From NCBI RefSeq assembly GCF_008831285.2, contig NC_045140.1:19590370-19654369 (forward strand): a DNA stretch of 64,000 nucleotides, read 5' to 3'. The stretch is from Nymphaea colorata. Taxonomy: Eukaryota; Streptophyta; Magnoliopsida; Nymphaeales; Nymphaeaceae. The first letter of the stretch is position 1, and each line of letters opens with the position of its first letter. Positions 52,952 through 64,000 of the stretch are shown one piece after another. A program made the position numbers and the translations under genes. The notes under the pieces are model-generated. The model saw nothing but the letters and a program-made list of their open reading frames with translations. It searched no databases and was not told the origin of the DNA.

Positions 52952-53199
52952 ACCATCTAGGCAGGTTTCAGTTGGCTTCTGGCAACAGAGGTATAGCTGA
53001 GCACGTACTCCAGCCTTCTATACTTTGATAATGTTCACACACGCGGATGAGTTCAAAATAGAAATCTTGTTCGATTAGTAATTCAAAAGAAAGATGCAAG
53101 TCAGAGACTTTTTAACGATTAATTGTCCTCATTTTGTCGTTGTTTTCCTAATTCACTCCAAACCATATCTCTTTCCAAGGTAATATTGCTGTCCGGTTT

Positions 53200-55790
53200 G
53201 GGAGTTTTTCAAAGCGTTCAAGCTCCTTGTGAAAATTCGGTTACAATTTATAATAACCACTCTTAAGAAATTAATTTTTTCCTTTAATTTGATCTCTCTT
53301 TCAAAACTGAGTTAGTTACTTTAGTTGATTAAATTATCTTACTTCTTCGCGTGGATTTGTTATATGGCTTGTGCGTAGAGAAATTAATCAGACAAGTAGT
53401 CTGGTCACGTGCCCGGAATTTGTTGTCATAATTCCAAAAACAATCATTCACTTTTCCAGATTTCTTGACAAGGCCCGGATCACTATCTTGTGCTATGATT
53501 TTCTAGAGAAACCACTTTATTTTCATTTTGTGAATCTGGAAAAGTCTTTTCCATGGAAAACAATAATATGTAATAAAATGGTGACGTTTGAATACATCTT
53601 TCGAAATTATATATAATGTATATATCCTTTCAACTCGGGAGTACTCTGGCTTGTTTAAGCAGACAATTTATTTTTTAAGTGCTCTGAACAATTCATGAAA
53701 TTTAATTGAGAATGTTCCATGTGTCCATCAGAGGTACTTCTATTCTAAATATATGACGTCGGTTGGGCAGTTCACGGTCTGCATCGACGGCGAGAGTGAG
53801 TTGGGTAGGCCGTTCGGTGCACGCAACCCATGTACGCCAATTTTTTTTTTTTTTTGAGGATTATTGATAAGAGTTTTTCTTTTTCCTAAATTTTTTTCAC
53901 CTTTCTTTTTGCATTCTATTAACTCTGACTCATTAATTATTACACACAAAAAAAATTCTGCACCAATAACGTATATAGCCAGTTTTGCTATGGGGAACCA
54001 GGTCGGCATGGGCCTTGGCCCAACCTTTTTTTTTTTTTAAAAAATTATATATAAATTTTAAAAAATTTTACTTATTTTTTATAAAAAAGTTAAAAAATAA
54101 TATTTCAGCAAAAAATTATATATAAATTTTAAAAAATTTTACTTATTTTTTATAAAAAAGTTAAAAAATAATATTTCAGCCCATAGCAAAATTTAAAAAC
54201 TTTAATTTATTTGTCCCTGGGAAGGCGTGGGACAACAGGAGCCATGCCCCCCACTCAAATTTTTAGAAAATCAAAATCTTAAGTTTGAAATTTTAAAAAG
54301 TGAATTTAGTCTATATAAAAATATTAAAAAATATATATTTCGACGTATTAAAATTTTGAAAAGATAATTTGGGCCCTGGCTTGACTGCATATATGATGGA
54401 TGGATAAAACTTTGACTTCGTGGCACCTTGGACCATGAGTTACACAATAACGTCATCAGACGTCATTCCAAAGAGGAGATCTTACATAAAATTACAACAT
54501 CGATCGAACTGGAACACAACACTGCCGATCTTAATCTGTTCAATTCACCTTGGGTTACAAGTTATAACCACCCATAAGAAATTAATTCATTTAGTTCAAT
54601 TTCTACGCTTAAAACTGTGATTAATTGGTATTTGCCCATTCTTTTGACAGCTTGATGTGATCTTTTCTGTATTATAATTTGTCCTTGCCTTGTCAGCCGG
54701 CGACATGTGCATGGAGAATTAGACAAGCAGTTTGGTCCTGCGCCTCAAAAAAATTGTTGTTACAATTCCTAAAACAATCAATCACTTTTCCCAATTTATT
54801 GGCAGTGGCCGGATCTCTATTTTGATGGCATGCAATTGTTAACTTATAAGGCCATACATATTGTCTCTTTACTACTCAGATTTCCTGTTTTCGTGCCATA
54901 TCTTGAAAAGAGATGACTTTTTGAAAGTGGAAAAGTCTTTTCATGGAAAAGGATAATATATAATAAAAAATTATGACATTTGAATGCATCTTTCGTAGTT
55001 AAATATAACATTCCCTCATACTCTAGCTTGCTCAGTTTGAATATAAGAGCCATGTCTTTTATGATCAAGAACATCAAAAATATTAAGATTATGCCCCAAA
55101 GCTGGGGTAGGCAAGCTGCATCATAAATGGTAACGGCTAAAAGCTTTTTGGTTTGACCATTCCAACCATTACCAGTTTTAATTAATTTACGTAAGGGAAC
55201 TTGGTTTATACGTTGACCTTATAAGTCAGATGTCATTCTATAAAGGAGGTCTTACATCAAAATACAACATCGATCAAATTATATTAGAAGACAATTACCT
55301 CTGACGGACATGCACGTGGAACTCTAGATCTTGTGTAAATTTGACGATTATTTCTGTAGTCCACGTTGACATTTAATTCAACACATTATTTGATTACTTA
55401 TTTAACGATGAACAATATCCTTCAATAACTTAGATCAGCTAAATTATGTGTCCTCTTACAACCTCATCCTAATTATAGATATACTTGCTTGAATGACGTT
55501 TGCAATGCAGTTTGAATATTTGCAGGACAAGAAACAATTAGGCGTGATGCTTTCGTAGTTAGTAGCGAAATCTGTACAAGCCCGGACGGTCGAAATGGAA
55601 ACCAAAATTATCGATCTAAATTTGTTCAATTCATTATATGTTATTGATAGAAAAGTCAAAAATTATCATCTCAAACGAGAAATATTTGAATCGAAATTAG
55701 ATTCTACAAGGTATCAAACATTTGGTGCCCGATAACACGCAGGCAAGCCTGCGGATCGCATAATCAGATTCTACAAAGTAGCAATATTTC
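53200..55790. repeat. Duplicated spacer, copies 2 and 3
   Basis: Two further copies of the spacer seen at 47405-48370 lie here in series, at about 53480-54500 and 54780-55600. A perfect 71-bp tandem duplication sits inside the first. No gene is seen. Confidence 0.65.
54039..54180. repeat. Perfect 71-bp tandem duplication
   Basis: The units at 54039-54109 and 54110-54180 are identical at every base and AT-rich. Both end TATTTCAGC. Identity implies a very recent event. Confidence 0.95.
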
Positions 55791-56722
55791 CTGGGCCTTC
55801 TTTGGTGTGGATATCACATCTTCATGGTCAGCTAGCTTTGTGCTTGGTTTCAGAACCATCCGTATCTTTTCAATATTTATAGGTATGCGTAACCATAATT
55901 TAACTTAGTCTAGACCTTATAAGAGTACTGAGTGTGCCATGGGAAAAATCTCCTTAGCTGCAGTGACAAAAGCTTTCATAAATTCATTATCCATGGCTTG
56001 CTGGCAATGGGGGTCCCGAACAAGTTCTAAAATATCACTATGGAATTTAGAAATAACAGCACGAACAAGTAAGCAGACAAAAGGTGTTGGCATCCTTAGC
56101 GCGAATAGCCATTTAATGTGTGCATCGCATGGAACATCAATGATATATGTATATATACATATATTCGTAAATGTGGATGGTTAAGAACTAGTCTGCATGG
56201 CGTTAGTGGCGGCGTAGTAACTGATTTTCGTGAACTCAATGAGCAGATTTTTTATGTTTTAAGCATCTTCTGATAACATTATCCGATGTTTAGCATATAA
56301 GAATGATTCCTATATGGAATAATGCTTTTGCTTCCATGAAGAGAAGGAAAGACCTGGGGGGCTATAATATAACAGAAGAAATGCAGAAAACTGCCACCAT
56401 TTGTTAAGAACAAAGAGCAACACTTAAGAACAAAAATCGCAAAGCTTAAAATCACAGTTGATCTTGTTTTGGCCTTGTAGAAAGCAAAATCCTGTTTAGC
56501 TGTTTTGCAGTGCCTGCATGCATTGCCCTTCATTTCGTTCGTGTGCTCAAAATTGAAATACTTACTTTACTTGACTTAGAGTATTAATTAATTGGAACAT
56601 CTCCACGGGTTGTCGGCATAAGAAGGAGCCATCAGATGTGCCTGAAATTCGTAGCTACAATTTCTAAGTGTAGGCCTCCACTTTTCCAGATTCCTTACTA
56701 GGACCCTCATCACTTTTATGCC
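55790..56722. other. Spacer left of the second copia element
   Basis: The part 55790-55960 matches 48590-48770, and 56456-56722 matches about 50190-50484. I see no gene. The open frames at 55939-56184 and 56279-56533 have no motifs. Confidence 0.6.
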
Positions 56723-57282
56723 TGTTGGAAAACGTAATGCGGGCCCTAAATATAACTCAGCTACAAACTCAAATTTATGCGGAGAAAATCTAGCAGAGTC
56801 TCGACGTCCAAAATGATACTCAATAATAACTTTGAAAGAGTATACTTTAAAATATCAACTATTTATTCATCAAAATAAACATTACAAGGAGGCTCAAGAA
56901 AACTCACCTCGCTCACGTAGTGAACTTCCACACCTAAATACCTCCAAGCCCGACGCTCTTGCACTGAGCACAACTCTCACACACCTCACAAGCTCACACA
57001 CCTCACACGCTCACAAAGTGAGCACATAAATGACTCAACCACACTCACAATTTTTTCACACACACTCACTCTTTTCCACACGTACCCCTCAACCATCATC
57101 CCCTATTTATAGGAGAGGAGGTCGGTGGATGAAGCTTCCACCGATTTCCACATTGTTTCTTTTTTAATTATTTTTCTTTCTTTTTAATCAGTACCGACAT
57201 TATAACCACCGACTTAAAAGAGAGGCTCAAAGCCTCATGAGTATTCTCGACTCATTTCAAGAGAGTCGGTGATGACTCTACA
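56723..57282 (-). repeat. 3' LTR of second copia element
   Basis: This 560-bp LTR reads TGTAGAG to CCAACA on -. A TATAAATA box (57104-57111) is shared with the other LTR. A CA-rich stretch (CACACCTCACA words) lies about 56980-57060. Confidence 0.95.
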
Positions 57283-60200
57283 ATCTCTCCCTTATTACCG
57301 ACTCTCTATTTATGACTCCTAACATTCTTCGAAACTTGGTGAACGTTTGCACTGGCAGGCCTTTGGTAAAGATGTCAGCAACTTGATCTTCTGAAGCGAT
57401 TGGCTGCAATTGAATTTCTCTTCTGAGTACCTTTTCTCTGATAAAATGATGTTCTACTTCTATGTGTTTTGTTCGAGCATGGAAGACAGGATTTTCTGCA
57501 AGTCTGACTGCACTTTGATTATCGCAGTAGAGTCTCACTGCATAATCCACGTCTTGTTTAATGTCTTTCAGCAGTCGCATCAACCACACACATTCTTGTG
57601 CTGCTTGAGATGCTGCTCTATATTCAGCTTCTGTTGTAGACAGTGAAACTGTCGGCTGTCTCTTGCTGCACCATGAAATTGCACCACTTCCAAGACTGAA
57701 TGTATATCCAGTGGTCGATCTTCGAGTTGATAAGTCTCCAGCATAATCCGCATCACAATGACCAACAACTTGACAAATTGTCCCTCTTTCATAAAGTATA
57801 CCAAAGTCAAGAGTTCCTTTGATATACCTTAATATTCTTTTTACTGCTTCTAAATGTGTTTTTCTTGGAGTTTGCATAAACCTGCTCACGACACCAACTG
57901 CATAGGCAATGTCTGGTCTTGTCAATGTTAAGTAGATTAGGCTTCCAACTAGTTGCCGATACATAATAACGTCTTCTAGCTTGTCTCCTTCGTCAGTTCT
58001 AAGCTTTGCATTTATCTCAATTGGTGTTGAGATAGGTTTGCATTTGAGCATACCATACTTACGTAGTAAGTCATGAGCATACTTCTTTTGACTTAAAAAT
58101 AGTTCTTTAGATTCATAATCAATTTCCAATCCAAGGAAGTGTCGCAACTCTCCCAGCTCTTTCATTTCAAATCTCACCGTGAGATGTTCTCGAATAAGAT
58201 TAATTTCTTCATTGTCATCTCCAGTGATAATTAAATCATCAACATAAATTAACAAGATAGTAAGTTTTATACCTCTTGCCTTGACGAAGAGACTTGAATC
58301 TGCTGAGACTTGAAATCCACTAAACACCAAAAACTCAGCTATTTTTCCATACCATGCTCTGGGTGCTTGCTTCAGTCCATAGAGTGCTTTTCTTAACTTG
58401 CAGACGTAGTCTGGTTTGTTTGGAGATTTGAATCCTTGAGGCTGCTCCATATAGATTTCATGGTCAAGATCTCCATATAAGAAAGCATTTTTTACATCCA
58501 TTTGCCATAGTTTTCAGGATTTGCTTGCAGCAATGGCTATCAGAACACGTACGGATGTGATTTTCGCAACAGGACTAAAAGTTTCTTCAAAATCAATATT
58601 ATACTGCTGAGAAAATCCTCTCGCGACTAGTCGAGCCTTATATCTATCAACTGAGCCATCTGTCTTTCTTTTTATTTTGTAAACCCATTTACAAGTAATG
58701 GGCTTTACTCCTGCAGGCTTTGGTACGAGCTCCCAGGTTTCGTTATGCTTTAATGTCTTTATTTCATCTTTCATTGCTGATTGCCACTTTTCAACATCTT
58801 TTGCTTCTTCAAAAGAAGCTGGCTCGATCTCCTCCATGATGGCACAGTCTGCATCTACATACTTTGGATTTGGTTTTCGTATTCTCGTTGATCTTCTTAG
58901 TGCTATTGGTGCTTCTTCTAGCTCTTCAAGTTGTGATGGCATTTCTTCTTCTGCACTTCTTTGTTGGACAGGACTTACTCCTGTTCTCCATGGATCTGCT
59001 CGTCCTTCTTGTCTTGAACTTATGTTCAGACATTTGGACCTGTTTATCAGGTCGTCTTGCTTCTAGAACTTCCGACTCAGGTTCGCCTTGATTCATCTCG
59101 AATTGTATTTTGTTTCGAACATCTTTCTCAAAAACTGGAGAGTCTGGAAGCGCTTGCTTTTCTTCTGACCACCACGATGATGCTTCATCGAAGATGACGT
59201 CGCGAGAAACATAAACTCGTCATGTGCTAGGATTAGCACATCTCCATCCCTTTCGATATGGATCATATCCAACAAAGACACACCTTTGTGCCTTCTTGTC
59301 GAATTTAGTCCTGTGCTGCTCAGATATAAAAACATAACATACACAACCAAAAACTCTAAAATAGCTCACAGATGGCTTATTTTTATAAAGCAATTCATAT
59401 GGAGACTTGAAATTAAATCTTGGCATTGGTAGTCGATTAATTACGTGTACAGCGGTGCAGACACACTCAGCCCAAAATCTTGCTGGCATGTTCTTTGCAT
59501 GCATCATACTTCGACATGTTTCTGCTATGTGGCGGTTTTTCCTTTCTGCCACTCCATTTTGTTGTGGTGTATTGGCACATGTGAATTGTCTTTGAATACC
59601 ATGTTGCCTCGTGTATGCCATAAACATATTGGATGTATATTCGCCACCATTATCGGTTCGTAGACACCGAATTCTATGCCCAAGTTCATTTTTCACCATC
59701 TGGTGAAACTCCTTAAATTTTTCAAGTGCTTCAGACTTTTCTTTCATAAAATAGACCCAAGTATATCTCGAAAAATCATCAATAAAAGTGATAAAATACC
59801 ACTTACCTCCAACTGATGGGTCTGGTACTTTGCCGAATACGTCTGAATGCACAAGTTCGAATGGCGCTTTAGCTCTATATTTTGATTCTTTGTATGGCCT
59901 CCTGTGCGCCTTTCCATGCTGACATCCTGGGCATACTTTGTCAGTTCGTACCTCAAGCTTGGGCAGGCCAATCAACTGCCCCTTGGTAGACATCTCTCGA
60001 AGTTTGTTGTATCCAACATGAGCGAGTCTCTCATGCCAGATATCTGCAGTGTCATGCTTCTTTGCTTTGTCAATATATGCTGTTTCTGCAGACAAGACAT
60101 ATATTGACTCAACTTTCCTTCCTTCAAACATGGGAGTTCTTTGAACATCTGCATCCTTATAAACTTTTACATCATTTGGGTCGAACAAAACATAGTGCCC

Positions 60201-61424
60201 TAAAGCTGTTAGTTGTGGCACAGACAACAAATTCTTTGTCATTCCTGGAACATGGTAAACGTTCCGTAAAATCCGGTCTTTGCCGAAGTTGGCTATAATC
60301 TCTGCTTCTCCAATATGTGCCACTGGGAGCTTTGTGTTGTTAGCAGTAACAACAACTCGATTTCCATCATATTCTTTCAGACTTACGAACTTGCTCTCAT
60401 CACCGGTCATATGATTTGAGCATCCAGAATCAATTATCCAATCAGTTTGATAATTGATCTTCTCTTCTTTTTCTTTTACGGGTTTTGTATGAGCGAAATT
60501 GCATCTTTCTTGCATAATATTTTCTTTTACCTCCATTGAGTACAAAAACGAATTTTTCTGTACAGTCTCATTAGCTCCCCCATTTTGTTTACTCGTCATG
60601 ACTGCATTTCCTTCATTTATTCTGACTCTGCAGTCACGAGCAATATGACCCAACTTCCCACATCTAAAACATTTCACCTTTGGTCTCCACTGCTGTGTAG
60701 TTGTTTTCTTTTGTACATTTTTCTCTTTCTTGTCATCAATGTTTCTACTTGGAGACCTAATGACTGGCTTAGCTGGCCAACGTGATCTCTGACCCTTACT
60801 AAACAAAACTTCCTCATTATTTCCCTTGAGAGAAAGCCCAGCCATCTGCTTTGCTAATGTTTCTTGATTGATCAATAGATTTTCTAACTCCAACAAAGTT
60901 GGTTGAACTGGCCAGCCTTAAACACCAATTATAAAACTACCAAATTCTGGACGAAGTCCACGAATAAGAATTCTCTGCATACGGGCCTCACTGATCTTTG
61001 ACTCAGGATCAATTTGAGATATCTCTCTACAGATATTTTTAACCTTCATAAAATATTCTGCTATTGACATGCTTCTCTGAGTTAATGTAGCTAGATCATT
61101 TTCTAACAATTGTAGGCGGGCATCATTAGCTCGAGAAAATAGGGTTGCAAAAGCATCCCATGCTTCTTTAGGAGTCGTAGCATCTCGTATATGCTCTAAT
61201 AAGTCTTTCTCGATTGATACCTTAATTGCAAATAAAGCTTTTCCTGCTTTGATCATCCATTTCTTCTTCGCTTCCTCGTCGACAGGAACATTAGTGTCTG
61301 ATCCCAATACTATCTCCCATAATTCTTGTCCTAGAAAATACGACTCCATACAGGATTTCCAATAGCCATAATTGCTATTGTTAAGTTTCTCAATATTGTT
61401 TAATGCAACTGCTAATGCCGCCAT
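57278..61424 (-). pseudogene. Broken copia gag-pol polyprotein
   Basis: The frame starts MAALAVALNNIEKLN at 61424. Order: gag, CX2CX4HX4C zinc knuckle (about 60630-60670), protease (IIDSGCSNHMT near 60425), GAG-pre-integrase (IWHERLAHVG), integrase with DNGGEY and PQQNGVAERK, reverse transcriptase (YVDD near 58240) and RNase H. The last codons run into the 3' LTR. Breaks are TAA at 60918, TGA at 59220, a frameshift between about 58943 and 59100, and TGA at 58514. Downstream of the last stop the reverse transcriptase/RNase H part is open for 407 codons. The element cannot make a full polyprotein. Confidence 0.95.
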
Positions 61425-61472
61425 AATTTCAAGATATAATTATTCCAATAAATCGGCCCTCGGACAGAACCT

Positions 61473-61484
61473 CGCTCTGATACC
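61473..61484 (-). promoter_or_regulatory. Primer-binding site (tRNA-iMet)
   Basis: On - the sequence reads TGGTATCAGAGC, two bases inside the 5' LTR end. It is the standard initiator-Met tRNA primer site. Confidence 0.92.
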
Positions 61485-61487
61485 ACT

Positions 61488-62059
61488 TGTTGGAAAACGT
61501 AATGCGGGCCCTAAATATAACTCAGCTACAAACTCAAATTTATGCGGAGAAAATCTAGCAGAGTCTCGACGTCCAAAATAATACTCAATAATAACTTTGA
61601 AAGAGTATACTTTAAAATATCAACTATTTATTCATCAAAATAAACATTACAAGGAGGCTCAAGAAAACTCACCTCGCTCACGTAGTGAACTTCCACACCT
61701 AAATACCTCCAAGCCCGACGCTCTTGCACTGAGCACAACTCTCACACACCTCACAAGCTCACACACCTCACACGCTCACAAAGTGAGCACATAAATGACT
61801 CAACCACACTCACAATTTTTTCACACACACTCACTCTTTTCCACACGTACCCCACAACCATCATCCCCTATTTATAGGAGAGGAGGTCGGTGAATGAAGC
61901 TTCCATCGATTTCCACATTGTTTCTTTTTTAATTATTTTTCTTTCTTTTTAATCAGTACCGACATTATAACCACCGACTTAAAAGAGAGGCTCAAAGCCT
62001 CATGAGTCTTCTCGACTCATCTCAAGAGAGTCGGTGGGAGAGTCGGTGATGACTCTACA
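61488..62059 (-). repeat. 5' LTR of second copia element
   Basis: This 572-bp LTR has its TATAAATA box at 61869-61876. Near 62025-62050 it has an extra 12-bp copy of a GAGAGTCGGTG-like word that the 3' LTR lacks. This accounts for the whole length difference. Confidence 0.95.
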
Positions 62060-63794
62060 ATGCCGGCAATTGTTAATCACTAATTATCGCATAACCGAGC
62101 TTTTTGTTTCGAGCTATTGAAGGAAAAGACACAGGAAGGAACAGCTTTATTAGCCCACCTGACCGCACTGAATCCGAGCTTGTATACTCAAGTTTTGAAG
62201 CAATCCTAAATCCTAATGATAGGAGAAAGGAAAGCAGTTTAGACCTCTCATCGAATTGCTGAGCAACAGCAACACTAATTAAGCACCGTGATTGTTTTGT
62301 TAATAAATGTGTAGGCCCAGTCGAAGTGGATGTTGCGAAACCAATCTTATTTTGATCAACTCCATAATATTGATAGAAAAGTGAAAATGATCTCACGTGC
62401 ATATGAGGAGACGGTCAATGGAACTTAGATTCTTGAGATGCTGAGTTGACACGGATTACCCGAGATGGATCGTCTTCCTTTTCTTTTCATCCTCTATTTT
62501 CGGCATGGTGATACGTATATCCTTTCCTTTCTGCACTGATGTTGTGGCGTTAGTCCTCTCCTATCTGATAATGTGATATATGTGAACGCAACTTGTACTC
62601 ACCATGTATAAATGAGCGGTATCAATATATACATATAGAAATTTGGTGGAACTGTGTGATCAACTGCCCACACATGGCCACATGTGGTCCGCCACTATTG
62701 ATCTCTAGGTGGTAAATCAAAACTCTGATTGAATAGTTTTAAAAAGGTTGGATTTGGATTTGGCTTTGAAAAATGACACCGAGAAGGATTTCGATTCAAA
62801 TTTGGTTTCAAATAAATATCTGATTGGGTTCGTATGAATATCCATATACTATGAAAAAACAGTTTTCAATATATAATAATATGGTTCTTCTCGGTTGTGT
62901 TTTAATTAAAAGTTGGGTGCAGATTTGGTTGTGGATTTTAATACATGAACATCTCATAAAACCCATATCAGATTTGAATTTGATCAATTAATATCCCTGT
63001 GCAATAAACCTTTACCTGAAAGAAGCCAAACTAAAGTACTAGCTCTTGTTGTACATATCCATTGCCATTTTATCTCAAGGACAACATGTTACTACGGTCT
63101 TTCAAAACAAAAATAGGGAAGATAAGACCCAAGTTTCCTCATTGGTTGAGCTGGTGAGGTAGGTGTGGACAACTTGTCGGCAATTGCCAACACCGTGCTA
63201 CAAAAAATGCTTCTTTTTATATTGACATCTAAGAACAAATTTTCCGATTTGCAAGTTGATAATCTTTAAAAATTTGAAATTTATTGCCAAAGTATATATA
63301 TATATATATATATATATAAGTTATCCTAATTGAGTATATATTAGGATGAGTATTCGGACCAAATTAATTAATTTTCACTTATAAGAGGTTAAATTTAATT
63401 GAGAGTGTTCCACGCGTCCGTCAAATGTGCTTGTCATCTAATATTTGATGTTGTGCTTTTAAAAAAGATCTCCTTATATTGAATGATGTCTATTGGGCAG
63501 CTCATGATCAGCCTCCGCGGAACCATTCAATGTAAAAAGTTTTATCATATATGTTTAAGCCATGATCAACTTCAGCAGCCAAGAACAATAGAAACGTCTC
63601 AAATATTGGACTTCTCAACTTTCTCAATATATACATGCACCATCAAATGAATACCAAACAACGATACTCAAATTTATTTTCCTTTCGGTAATTTTTGTAT
63701 ACATCCACGTTATTGAAAGCACAAAAGAATAACAATTTCTTTTATTCGTATCATTTGCTTATACAAATCAATGAATTAAATAAATGGGCGCTGT
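62060..63794. other. Spacer between the second copia element and polygalacturonase 3
   Basis: The part 62060-62640 continues the match to the gene 2 spacer (50480-51060). Unique AT-rich sequence follows, including degenerate GATTTGGATTTGG-like words (about 62740-63000) and a TA tract (63293-63318). From about 63600 the match to the gene 2 flank resumes. The minus-strand frame at 62073-62402 is spacer sequence, not a gene. Confidence 0.6.
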
Positions 63795-64000
63795 TCAATT
63801 GTTGGAGACGAAAGCCATAAGTCGACGGTTGGAGCTGCTCGATGATTGCAGGCAACTGGATGGAACCATTGTGCCAGTTGCACTTCCGAATGCATGTTCA
63901 CAGGAGGACTTAGCAGGCTGGCCCTTGTATGTCAGCTGCACATTCGCCATACTGATTCCTTGGCAAGGTGCACTTGCGCTGCATGAGAAATCAACCGCCA
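63795..64000 (-). CDS. GH28 polygalacturonase 3, 3' end only
   Basis: The last exon of a third tandem polygalacturonase enters the window edge. It ends [11 protein letters not shown] and a TGA stop at 63795-63797, as in genes 1 and 2. It is closer to gene 2 (SSSSSNRR type) than to gene 1 (SSGGSNRR). The rest lies beyond 64000, so whether it is intact cannot be seen. Confidence 0.93.
   Translation of the reverse strand, partial: AVDFSCSASAPCQGISMANVQLTYKGQPAKSSCEHAFGSATGTMVPSSCLQSSSSSNRRLMAFVSNN

Larger units (their letters stand above)
56718..62064 (-). mobile_element. Full-length Ty1/copia LTR retrotransposon in the polygalacturonase cluster
   Basis: The element spans 56723-62059 between 5-bp repeats ATGCC (56718-56722 and 62060-62064). 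Its LTRs are 61488-62059 (5') and 56723-57282 (3'). A primer-binding site, polypurine tract and a gag-pol frame on - are all in the expected order. By eye the LTRs differ at about six bases plus a 12-bp tandem duplication present only in the 5' copy. The coding frame is broken at four places. It belongs to a different copia lineage from the intronic element. Confidence 0.97.

Noticed and set aside
62073..62402. 109-codon minus-strand frame
   Set aside because: It is spacer sequence shared with 50.5-50.8 kb and has no motif.

Overview
This is nuclear DNA from a flowering plant. Genes are split by GT-AG introns, some several kb long, and lie in AT-rich spacers with many CT/GA and TA microsatellites. 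There are two full-length Ty1/copia retrotransposons, and all recognised gene families are plant ones. I cannot name the species.

Layout. 1-2.9 kb: the 3' end of a short PPR gene (THA8-like) on +. 5.6-21.5 kb: a complete ten-exon Rab-GAP (TBC/Gyp1-like) gene on -. Its exons sum to 1350 nt in consistent phase (449 aa). Its introns hold a MULE-like non-autonomous element (8.4-9.1 kb) and an antisense copia element (13.4-19.0 kb). 22.8-25.3 kb: unrecognised coding-like pieces, then a diverged copy of intron sequence from the next gene. 28.1-36.7 kb: a SPARK-domain GPI-anchored protein gene (At1g61900-like) on +, whose first coding exon I could not fix. 36.7-43.3 kb: gene-poor, with one doubtful gene candidate on - near 41-42 kb.

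43.3-64 kb: a tandem cluster of GH28 polygalacturonases on -, in repeat blocks of about 6 kb. Two genes are complete (413 aa each; I count 10 amino-acid differences). A third is cut by the window edge. A second copia element (56.7-62.1 kb, on -) sits in the spacer of the third block. The same spacer in the second block keeps the empty target site, so the insertion is younger than that block duplication, or absent from that copy for another reason.

The genes are not an operon or a visible pathway. They are independent plant housekeeping or cell-wall genes: an organelle RNA-binding PPR protein, a membrane-traffic GAP, a cell-surface protein and secreted pectinases. Both retroelements have nearly identical LTRs, intact 5-bp target duplications, and reading frames broken by stops and frameshifts, so they are recent insertions that are now defective. 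I saw no CRISPR array, operon or tRNA/rRNA gene.
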